Source: Hyphomicrobiales bacterium
Lineage (GTDB): Bacteria; Pseudomonadota; Alphaproteobacteria; Rhizobiales; Rhizobiaceae
Direction: 5' to 3'
Length of the DNA: 64,000 bases
Assembly: GCA_900471925.1 (NCBI GenBank)
Contig: UCGV01000005.1
Coordinates: 248,001-312,000 of the forward strand
Shown one piece after another: positions 57,153-64,000 of the stretch; positions within the stretch are counted from its first letter, which is position 1; every line of letters begins with the position of its first letter. Below the pieces are notes generated by a model. It had not been told where the DNA came from and made no database searches. It was given only the letters and a program-made list of their open reading frames with translations. The translations under genes were made by a program, and so were the position numbers.

Positions 57153-58277
57153 TCAGGCGACTTTCGCCTCCGGACCGTGCTGATAGACTGGGTAGTCGGT
57201 GTAGCCTTCGGCACCGCCGCCGTAATAAGTCTCACGGTTGGGCTTCGCCAGCGGCAGATCCTGCTCCATACGCTCCACCAGATCCGGATTTGAAATGAAG
57301 GGCTGACCAAAAGCCGCCAGGTCGATCAGTCCGTGCCTGAGCAACTGCTCAGCACGCTGCTTGTCCAGCGATCCAGCAAGGATGAGCGTGCCCGAATAGG
57401 TCTCGCGGAACTTCCGCAGGAAATCCGGGGAGAGTGCCGGAGCGTCCGCACGACCTTGGTCCTTCAGGTGAATATAGGCCAAACGGCGCGCATCAAGCGC
57501 AGCGGCAAGGTGCAGGTATGTCTCCTCGATCAACGGGTGATGCGGCATATCGAAGAGCTTGCCGAACGGCGAGAACCTGATGCCGACCCTCTCCGCGCCG
57601 ATCCGGGCAATGACCGCATCGACGACCTCCAGAACGAAACGTGTCCTGTCCTCGACTGTACCAGCGCCGTAGCGATCGGAACGATCGTTGACATGTGGAT
57701 TGAGAAACTGCTCGAGCAGATAACCGTTTGCGCCATGGATCTCGACGCCGTCGAAGCCGGCCGTAACGGCATTGGCCGCAGCATTGGCGAAATCGTCAAC
57801 GATGCTTGCGATCTCATTGGTTTCGAGCGGTCGCGGCACGCTGGCCTCGACGAAGCCCGCCACACCCTCATCATTGAAGGCAAAGGCCGTGCTGTTGGCA
57901 TCACGGGCCGGTTTCGCGCTGGAGCTGACGGGCTGTGCGCCGGCCGGCTGCAGGGATGTGTGGGACATGCGTCCGACATGCCAGATCTGGGCAAAGATCC
58001 TGCCACCTTCTTCATGGACGGCTCTGGTCACACCCTGCCAGCCGTGGACCTGCGCATCCGACCAGATGCCCGGAATGAACGCGAAACCCGTTCCCTGCCG
58101 TGAAATGGGTGTGCCCTCGGAAACGATCAGGCCGGCTGTAGCACGCTGGCGATAGTAAAGTGCGGTCTGATCATCGGCGATGCCGTCCTTCGCCCTTGCC
58201 CGGGTCATGGGCGCCATGACGAACCGGTTGCGCAGTGTCTGGCCCTGCATGTCATAGGTTTCGGAGAGAGATTTCAT
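57153..58277 (-). CDS. Old Yellow Enzyme family alkene reductase (NemA-like)
   Basis: A 374-residue FMN-dependent TIM-barrel enzyme. Landmarks of classical OYEs are RNRFVMAPMTRARA, GLIVSEGTPIS, QIWHVGRMSH, the substrate His/Asn pair in VEIHGANGYLLEQFLNPHVN, NDRSDRYG and the C-terminal FGQPFISNPDLV. Such enzymes reduce activated alkenes, maleimides and nitro compounds with NAD(P)H. It faces a LysR-type gene 85 bp away, which probably regulates it. Confidence 0.93.
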   Translation of the reverse strand: MKSLSETYDMQGQTLRNRFVMAPMTRARAKDGIADDQTALYYRQRATAGLIVSEGTPISRQGTGFAFIPGIWSDAQVHGWQGVTRAVHEEGGRIFAQIWHVGRMSHTSLQPAGAQPVSSSAKPARDANSTAFAFNDEGVAGFVEASVPRPLETNEIASIVDDFANAAANAVTAGFDGVEIHGANGYLLEQFLNPHVNDRSDRYGAGTVEDRTRFVLEVVDAVIARIGAERVGIRFSPFGKLFDMPHHPLIEETYLHLAAALDARRLAYIHLKDQGRADAPALSPDFLRKFRETYSGTLILAGSLDKQRAEQLLRHGLIDLAAFGQPFISNPDLVERMEQDLPLAKPNRETYYGGGAEGYTDYPVYQHGPEAKVA

Positions 58278-58362
58278 GATCGATGTTCCTCAAATTGGGC
58301 TGTTGTCATCGACAAGAGATCTATGAGCGCCTATATTATAAATCCAATTCATGGAGATCATA

Positions 58363-59340
58363 ATGTCAATCGACCACGCTCATATCATGAAATTCGATCT
58401 GAACTTGCTGGTCGCCTTCGACGCCTTGATGAGCGAACGCAACGTCACGCGAGCAGCCGAACGCATCGGTATTTCTCAATCGGCGCTGAGCCACAATCTG
58501 GGGCGCTTGCGGACCCTGCTTTCCGACGAGCTGTTCGTTCGCTCCGCACGCGGCATCGAGCCGACACCGCGTGCGCAGGAACTCGCTGAAACCGTGAGCA
58601 GTCTCCTCTGCACCATTCAGTCACGCCTGATCGAGCCGGAGCAATTCGACCCGGCGACGGATGAGAGAAGCTTCACGCTCGGAATGACGGATTATATCGA
58701 AAGCCTGCTCATGGCACCGCTGCTCGCCTCCGTGCATAGGCAGGCGCCTCGCATCAGTTTCGATATACGGTCGATCGATCAGTCATACCCCACAGAACTG
58801 CTCGACAGTGGCGAGATAACGCTTGCGATCGGCAAGGTCGAGACCGGCAGCGAATTGCACAAGCGCCGCAAGCTCTGGGCGGAGCGCTATGTGGTGCTGA
58901 CCACGCCCGAAAAGATCGGCGGGTCCGGTACGATCGATCTCGAAACCTTCCTGTCCAGCCCCCATGCCATGATTGTCGCCAAGGATGGGCATTGTCGCCT
59001 GGTGGACGACGCATTGGCGCAAATTGGTCTGAAGCGGCACGCTGTCGTCACGACCCCACATTTCTTCACGCTTCCGATCCTCGTTCAGCAAGCGCAGGCA
59101 ATCGCGACCGTTCCCGCAAGCTTCGCCCGCATCTGGGCGCCGGTCTTTGGACTGGCGATCAGCCCGATGCCGATCGACGTGCCGCCATTTGATATATCCA
59201 TTGCATGGCACAGTTCCTCCGACCGCAACGCGGGCCATTCCTGGCTTCGCAAGCAGGTTCTCGACGTTCTCGACCCGATCCGCATCAGGCTGTCTCAGGC
59301 GAATGCCGCAACCGGTCACGCCGCGATCGCGGCTGAATAA
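58363..59340 (+). CDS. LysR-family transcriptional regulator
   Basis: A 325-residue LysR protein: winged helix at about 8-66 (LNLLVAFDALMSERNVTRAAERIGISQSALSH split) and a two-lobed effector domain (SFTLGMTDYIESLLMAPLLA start). The N-terminal FDLNLLVAFDALM pattern is that of the NodD/PcpR-like branch. The ATG at 58363 has GGAG before it; ATGs at 58351 and 58387 are alternatives. Divergent from the OYE reductase gene, the usual target arrangement. Confidence 0.9.
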   Translation: MSIDHAHIMKFDLNLLVAFDALMSERNVTRAAERIGISQSALSHNLGRLRTLLSDELFVRSARGIEPTPRAQELAETVSSLLCTIQSRLIEPEQFDPATDERSFTLGMTDYIESLLMAPLLASVHRQAPRISFDIRSIDQSYPTELLDSGEITLAIGKVETGSELHKRRKLWAERYVVLTTPEKIGGSGTIDLETFLSSPHAMIVAKDGHCRLVDDALAQIGLKRHAVVTTPHFFTLPILVQQAQAIATVPASFARIWAPVFGLAISPMPIDVPPFDISIAWHSSSDRNAGHSWLRKQVLDVLDPIRIRLSQANAATGHAAIAAE

Positions 59341-59373
59341 ACCAACGGGAAGAGCAGATCTCGTAGGGATTGG

Positions 59374-60300
59374 TCAGGCAGGCCGCACAGCAGCATCTGC
59401 TGAACCGGATGGCTGCGCCGGCGCGGGATGCGAGAGCGCGAACTCTTGTGCCTCTTTCTCCAGCCACTCGCAGAAGAGCGACGATTTGCGGTTTCGTCGT
59501 GCGCGGCGCAGCGCCACATATTCATGGCCGCTTTCCAGAAAGCCGTGGGGCGCGGCCAATCGGCCGAAGCGGATATCATCCGTCACATAGGGCCAGGGCA
59601 CGACGCAGACGCCGAGCCCGGCATTGGCCGCCTCCAGCATGAAGTAGAAATGCTCGTATTCGACACGGCCGCCCGCTTCGATGGCGACACCTGACCGCGC
59701 GAGCCAATCGCCCCATGCACGCAGACGGCTGCGGGTATGAAGCCGCGCGGCACCGGCAAAACGATCGCCAACGGCTTCTGCAAGTGCCTGCGACAGCACC
59801 GGGCCGGTCTGCTCGGGGAATAGCGGGATCACATCGGCACCGGCCGGCCAGGGTGCAGTTCCGACGCGGATCGCGACATCGAAACTGTCGCGGGCAAAAT
59901 CCACCGCTCGCGAGGAGGCGGTCAGGCGCACATCTATATCAGGATATTCCGCCTGAAACCGATAGAGCCGTGGGATCAGCCAGCGCATGGTGAAGGTTCC
60001 GGGGCAGGATACATCGAGCGCACCATCCTCGGTATCGGCGACCGCGCGCACCGACGTATCGATCTGGTCGAAGGCTGCATCCAGGCCGGCCAACAGCGTC
60101 GTGCCCGCCTCGGTCAGCCGCAACCTGTTCTTCGGTCCTTCGAAGAGGGGAACGCCCAGCACATCTTCCAGATGCTGGATCTGCCGGCTGACGGCGCTAT
60201 GGGTGACATGGAGTTCATCGGCGGCCAGCGTCATGCGGCCGAGACGACCGGCGGCCTCGAAAGCGCGGAGGGCATTGAGCGATGGAATGCGGCGAGCCAT
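59374..60300 (-). CDS. LysR-family transcriptional regulator, GcvA-like
   Basis: A 308-residue LysR protein of the GcvA type: PSLNALRAFEAAGRLGRMTLAADEL split around 6-30, recognition helix THSAVSRQIQHLE, and the effector-domain motif RLYRFQAEYPDIDVRL with VDFARDSFDVAIRVG. It converges with the preceding LysR gene and is divergent from the methyltransferase gene at 60475, its most likely neighbour target. Confidence 0.9.
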   Translation of the reverse strand: MARRIPSLNALRAFEAAGRLGRMTLAADELHVTHSAVSRQIQHLEDVLGVPLFEGPKNRLRLTEAGTTLLAGLDAAFDQIDTSVRAVADTEDGALDVSCPGTFTMRWLIPRLYRFQAEYPDIDVRLTASSRAVDFARDSFDVAIRVGTAPWPAGADVIPLFPEQTGPVLSQALAEAVGDRFAGAARLHTRSRLRAWGDWLARSGVAIEAGGRVEYEHFYFMLEAANAGLGVCVVPWPYVTDDIRFGRLAAPHGFLESGHEYVALRRARRNRKSSLFCEWLEKEAQEFALSHPAPAQPSGSADAAVRPA

Positions 60301-60474
60301 GTGCGTTTTCCGAACAATATTTGTTCGATCATATCGATTTTCACTCTGCGTTCCATCGTGTTTCTTGCGCCTGTCGAATTATCGAATGTCTTTTCAGGAA
60401 CAACAGACGCCGGACCGCTGCGCGTTCCGGCGACCACGAAACTTTGCCTTTCGAAGCACTTATGGAGACTGATC

Positions 60475-61251
60475 GTGAAAAGCAGACACAGTGACGGCAG
60501 TGCCGGCGATGCCAATTACGGCGTGATCGGCACGAATTACACCAGGTACCGCCAACCCGATCCGCATATTGCGGAATTCATCCGCACTGCGCTCGGCAAT
60601 GCCGAGACGGTGCTGAATGTCGGTGCAGGCGCCGGCTCCTATGAACCGGTCGACAGGAAAGTAACACCTGTCGAACCCTCCGCTTCCATGCGTGCACAGC
60701 GCCCGGCGCACCTGCCCGCAGCGATCGATGCGACCGCCGAAAAGCTGCCCTTCGCCGAGGGGTCTTTCGATGCAAGCATGGCGACTTTCACCGTGCATCA
60801 ATGGTCTGATCTCAAGGCCGGCCTTGCAGAGATGCGTCGCGTGTCACGCGGCCCGGTGCTGGTGCTGAGTTGCGATCCGGACGAGTTGGAACGCTCATGG
60901 CTGTTCGACTATGCGCCCGAAATGATTGCCGTCGAAGCGAGCCGCTATCCGGCCATGCAGACCATTGCCGATCATCTCGGCGGCACCGTCGAGATATTGC
61001 CCGTGCCGATCCCGCTTACCTGCATCGATGGGTTCGGCGAGGCCTATTACGGTCGGCCGGAACGCATGCTCGATCCCGGGGCCCGGCTTGCGAATTCAGC
61101 CTGGAGCTTCGTCGATCCGTCGATCGGCGAACGGTTCGTGGCCGAACTCGACCGCGATCTCCAGGACGGCACGTGGGATGCGCGTTACGGACACCTGCGC
61201 ACGCAGCCCTTCTTCGAAGGATCACTGCGCCTGATCGTCGCCCGTCCCTGA
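60475..61251 (+). CDS. SAM-dependent methyltransferase, class I (Methyltransf_11)
   Basis: A 258-residue protein with motif I VLNVGAGAGSYEP near 45-57, motif II-like ATAEKLPFAEGSFDASMATF split around 82-101, and WSDLKAGLAEMRRV after it. The GTG at 60475 has GGAG eight bases upstream and directly precedes the conserved N-terminal YGVIGTNYTRYRQPDP, so it is preferred over the long upstream frame that runs through the LysR gene. It probably methylates a small molecule; substrate unknown. Its stop is 5 bp from that of the convergent monooxygenase gene. Confidence 0.85.
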   Translation: MKSRHSDGSAGDANYGVIGTNYTRYRQPDPHIAEFIRTALGNAETVLNVGAGAGSYEPVDRKVTPVEPSASMRAQRPAHLPAAIDATAEKLPFAEGSFDASMATFTVHQWSDLKAGLAEMRRVSRGPVLVLSCDPDELERSWLFDYAPEMIAVEASRYPAMQTIADHLGGTVEILPVPIPLTCIDGFGEAYYGRPERMLDPGARLANSAWSFVDPSIGERFVAELDRDLQDGTWDARYGHLRTQPFFEGSLRLIVARP

Positions 61252-61256
61252 CTGCT

Positions 61257-62585
61257 TCAACTGAAGAAGCGGTTCTCAGGTCGCGGCAATCCCAAATGTT
61301 CGCGTAGCGTCGTGCCCTCGTATTCTTTGCGGAACAGGTCACGACGCTGCAATTCAGGCACCAGCCGCGTCGTCACGTCGTCGAGACCTTGCGGCAGATA
61401 GGGGAAGACGACGTTGAACCCGTCGGAGCCCTCTTCGTACAGCCAGCGCTCCATCTCGTCGGCAATACTTGCAGGCGTGCCGACGAAAGCAAGCCCGGAA
61501 TAGCCGCCGTAGCGCTGAGCAAGCTGGCGGACAGACAGGCCTTCCTCCTGCGCCAGTTTGATGACCTGGGCGCGGCCTGTCTTGCTGGCGTTGGTATCGG
61601 GAATATCATCAGGCAGCGGTGCGTCGGGATCGAAGACGGATGCGTCGTGGCCAAGCGCGATCGAAAGTGAGGCGATGGCGCTGTCGTAGTGAACGAGGCT
61701 GTCGAGGGCGAGCCGCTTGGCGCGCGCCTCCTCGATGCTGTCGCCGATGACGACGAAGGCGGCGGGCAACAGTTTCAGATGATCGCGATTGCGGCCGACG
61801 GCCTGCATACGGCCCTTGATATCTGCATAGAGGGCCTTGCCGCCATTAAGATCGCGCGGCGAACAGAAGACCACTTCGGCGGTTTCCGCAGCAAGCTGCC
61901 GGCCGGGATCGGACTGGCCGGCCTGCACGATGACGGGCCAGCCCTGAACCGGCCGGGCGATGTTCAACGGCCCGCGTACGCTCAGTTCCTCGCCCTTGTG
62001 GTTCAGCACATGCATTTTTTCGGGATCGAAATAAATGCCGCTCTCCCGGTCGCGGATGAAGGCGTCGTCGGCGAAACTGTCCCAGAGACCGGTGACGACA
62101 TCGTAAAATTCACGCGCCCGCTTGTAGCGTTCACCATGTTCCACATGCTCGTCGAGACCGAAATTGAGCGCGGAGTCGGGATTGGACGTCGTAACGATGT
62201 TCCAGGCGGCTCGCCCATTGCTGATGTGATCGAGCGAGGCGAAACGGCGGGCGATATGATAAGGCTCGTCATAGGTCGTGGACGCCGTTGCGGCGAGCCC
62301 GATCCTTTCGGTGACGGCGGCCAGTGCCGAAAGCAACGTGAAAGGCTCGAAGGAGGTCACGGTATGGCTGCGCTTTAGTGCCTCGACCGGCATGTTCAGC
62401 ACCGCGAGGTGATCGGCCATGAAGAAGGCGTCGAACTTGGCGGCCTCGAGCTTCTGCGCAAATGATTTCAGATGGGCGAAGTTGAAATTGGCATCCGGAT
62501 ATGAACCTGGATAGCGCCATGCGCCGGTATGCAGGCTGACGGGACGCATGAAGGCGCCGAGGCGCAACTGCCGGGAACGGGTCAT
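61257..62585 (-). CDS. LLM-class flavin-dependent monooxygenase, NtaA/SnaA/DszA family
   Basis: A 442-residue FMNH2-dependent monooxygenase: AWRYPGSYPDANFNFAHLKS start, FDAFFMADHLAVLN, HISNGRAAWNIVTTSNPDSALNFG split around 120-143 and GWPVIVQAGQSDPGRQLAAETAEVVF split around 222-247 define the NtaA/DszA group, which cleaves C-N or C-S bonds of nitrilotriacetate, sulfones or related xenobiotics. It faces the SfnB-like gene, and the pair suggests organosulfur use. A separate flavin reductase is needed and is not seen here. Confidence 0.92.
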   Translation of the reverse strand: MTRSRQLRLGAFMRPVSLHTGAWRYPGSYPDANFNFAHLKSFAQKLEAAKFDAFFMADHLAVLNMPVEALKRSHTVTSFEPFTLLSALAAVTERIGLAATASTTYDEPYHIARRFASLDHISNGRAAWNIVTTSNPDSALNFGLDEHVEHGERYKRAREFYDVVTGLWDSFADDAFIRDRESGIYFDPEKMHVLNHKGEELSVRGPLNIARPVQGWPVIVQAGQSDPGRQLAAETAEVVFCSPRDLNGGKALYADIKGRMQAVGRNRDHLKLLPAAFVVIGDSIEEARAKRLALDSLVHYDSAIASLSIALGHDASVFDPDAPLPDDIPDTNASKTGRAQVIKLAQEEGLSVRQLAQRYGGYSGLAFVGTPASIADEMERWLYEEGSDGFNVVFPYLPQGLDDVTTRLVPELQRRDLFRKEYEGTTLREHLGLPRPENRFFS

Positions 62586-62893
62586 GTTTTCCTCATGGAT
62601 CGGGGCGAAGCGGCCGCCTGCCCTTTGCTGAACGGGGATGCCGGAATGACGTGTGCTTGCTTTTACCTAGGGGTTCGCGAGCCCTTATTCGAGATTGGCC
62701 TGCTTTTTTCCCGCGGCGATTTCGCTGGCTATTGGTCAATTCCAGGCGAGATGGACGGAAGCGGACGTTAGCCGCCCGTCTGCGCCCCGGATAAGCAAGC
62801 GATTTCCATTTTCCATCACATCTATAGAATTTATAATCTTACCTGTTGCTTCGATTTCTTTCACCCATATCACGGTCAGAACTGGAGAAATCG
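62586..62893. other. 308-bp divergent control region between monooxygenase and SfnB-like gene
   Basis: No gene visible. The part next to the SfnB-like gene is AT-rich (CTATAGAATTTATAATCTTA near 62823), as expected of a promoter; the ribosome site is GGAG before the ATG at 62894. No clear regulator dyad was found. Confidence 0.5.
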
Positions 62894-64000
62894 ATGACGA
62901 CCGTGCTCAGGCAGCAAGACCAGATCCGGCCCGTGGCCGCCCACATTGCCAGCGACGAAGAAGCGCTTGAGACGGCCCGCAGGCTTGCCGCCCAATTCGC
63001 CGTCACGGCCGCCGCGCGCGATGCGGAGCGCCGGTTGCCTTTCGCCGAGCTCGACGCGGTAGCGCAATCCGGCTTGCTGGCGATTGCCGTTCCCGCACAA
63101 TATGGCGGGCTCGATGTTTCGAATGCCGTGCTGGCCGAAGTGACAGCGATCCTGGCGGAAGCCGACGGTTCGATCGGCCAAATCCCGCAGAACCATTTCT
63201 ACATTCTGGAAGCACTACGCACGGACGGCAGCGAGGAGCAGAAGCGATATTTCTTCGGCCGGGCGCTTGCCGGCGATCGTTTCGGCAATGCGCTTTCGGA
63301 GCGTGGCACGAAGACTGTCGGCCACTACAATACCCGCATCGTCAGGGATGGCCCCGGATATCGCATCAACGGCCAGAAATATTACTCGACGGGCGTGCTG
63401 TTTGCCGACTGGGTCACCGTTTTTGCCCTTGATGAGGAAGACCGGCTTGTCATGGCCTTCCTACCAAAAGGCACTGAAGGTATCGAGATCGTCGATGATT
63501 GGGACGGCTTCGGCCAGCGCACGACCGGCAGCGGCACGACGATCCTCAACAATGTCTATGTCCATGCCGATTCCGTCGTCCTTCATCACAAGGGCTTCGA
63601 ACGGCCGACGACGATCGGTTCCGTTGGCCAGATCGTTCATGCCGGAATCGACCTGGGCATCGCACGGGCAGCCTTCGCCGAGACGCTTGAATTCGTACGC
63701 ACGAAGTCACGCCCTTGGATGGATAGCGGCGTGGAACGCGCCTCAGAGGATCCGCTGACGATCTCGAAGGTCGGGCAGATCGCCATCCGGCTGGAGGCTG
63801 CAACGGCACTCCTCGAACGCGCTGGCCGCAAGGTCGATGCGGCGCAGATCGAAACGACGGAAAAGACCGTCGTGGAAGCGACGCTTGCAGTCGCTGCCGC
63901 CAAGGTGCTGACGACCGAGATCGCCATCGAGGCGACCAACACGCTCTTCGAGCTCGCCGGAACCTCTGCCGTCAAGAGCGACCTCAATCTCGACAGGCAC
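62894..64000 (+). CDS. SfnB-like acyl-CoA-dehydrogenase-fold oxidoreductase, 3' partial
   Basis: The frame is open from the ATG at 62894 to the window end (369 residues). It has the acyl-CoA dehydrogenase fold with the SfnB/DszC group signature: PAQYGGLDVSNAVLAEVTAI, DGSIGQIPQNHFY, NALSERGTKTVGHYN, YRINGQKYYSTGVLFADWV, GSGTTILNNVYV and the last visible GTSAVKSDLNLDRH, close to the end of the family. SfnB takes part in dimethylsulfone use and DszC in dibenzothiophene oxidation. It pairs with the divergent NtaA/DszA-type monooxygenase; only about 25-40 residues should be missing. Confidence 0.9.
   Translation, partial: MTTVLRQQDQIRPVAAHIASDEEALETARRLAAQFAVTAAARDAERRLPFAELDAVAQSGLLAIAVPAQYGGLDVSNAVLAEVTAILAEADGSIGQIPQNHFYILEALRTDGSEEQKRYFFGRALAGDRFGNALSERGTKTVGHYNTRIVRDGPGYRINGQKYYSTGVLFADWVTVFALDEEDRLVMAFLPKGTEGIEIVDDWDGFGQRTTGSGTTILNNVYVHADSVVLHHKGFERPTTIGSVGQIVHAGIDLGIARAAFAETLEFVRTKSRPWMDSGVERASEDPLTISKVGQIAIRLEAATALLERAGRKVDAAQIETTEKTVVEATLAVAAAKVLTTEIAIEATNTLFELAGTSAVKSDLNLDRH

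Overview
The window reads as a high-GC alphaproteobacterium of the Rhizobiaceae, most likely a Rhizobium of the leguminosarum/etli type. The indications are a protein with the catalytic numbering of the R. leguminosarum biuret amidohydrolase BiuH, a rhizobial dctA/dctBD locus with a sigma-54 promoter and DctD-type upstream sites, an alphaproteobacterial porin, and many solute-binding-protein transporters typical of rhizobial replicons. The sequence does not say whether it is chromosome or plasmid. I see no tRNA, rRNA, CRISPR array, IS element or phage gene. The first gene (GH95) and the last (SfnB-like) run off the window.

Layout: (1) 1-11250, plant-oligosaccharide module: a GH95 alpha-fucosidase, then on the minus strand an oligopeptide-type ABC transporter, a D-mannonate dehydratase with all known active-site residues, a DgoD-like dehydratase and a DsbA-fold isomerase. 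A GntR repressor faces it (11429-12139). (2) 12218-20191, amide operon: AmiC-like sensor, AmiR-like ANTAR antiterminator, Dpp-type transporter and acetamidase/formamidase, preceded by a promoter, two hairpins and an intrinsic terminator. (3) 20704-21948, porin and a three-hairpin small-RNA candidate. (4) 22089-30616, a GntR regulator facing a BMP-type ABC transporter operon with formamidase AmiF, BiuH, a second cysteine hydrolase and a cupin. (5) 30693-37233, sulfonate-type module: TRAP transporter, SsuD-like monooxygenase and an SsuA-like protein without signal peptide, facing an ArsR regulator and a glutathione transferase, followed by one unknown gene. (6) 37334-42154, prkA-yeaH-spoVR stress cluster. 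(7) 42538-48822, a flavoprotein and the C4-dicarboxylate system dctBD/dctA. (8) 48925-56447, CUT1 sugar ABC transporter facing a ROK regulator, a Gfo/Idh/MocA dehydrogenase and a ThuA-like protein. (9) 56579-64000, small conserved genes, an OYE reductase/LysR pair, a second LysR, a methyltransferase, and an NtaA/DszA-type monooxygenase facing an SfnB-like oxidoreductase.

The window as a whole is a scavenging region for carbon (oligosaccharides, C4-dicarboxylates), nitrogen (amides, biuret) and sulfur (organosulfonates), with a dedicated regulator beside almost every transporter. The most interesting points are the putative ANTAR-controlled leader of the amide operon, the biuret/formamide operon with its BMP transporter and repeated operator-like motif, the small-RNA candidate, and the hybrid TRAP/Ssu locus.
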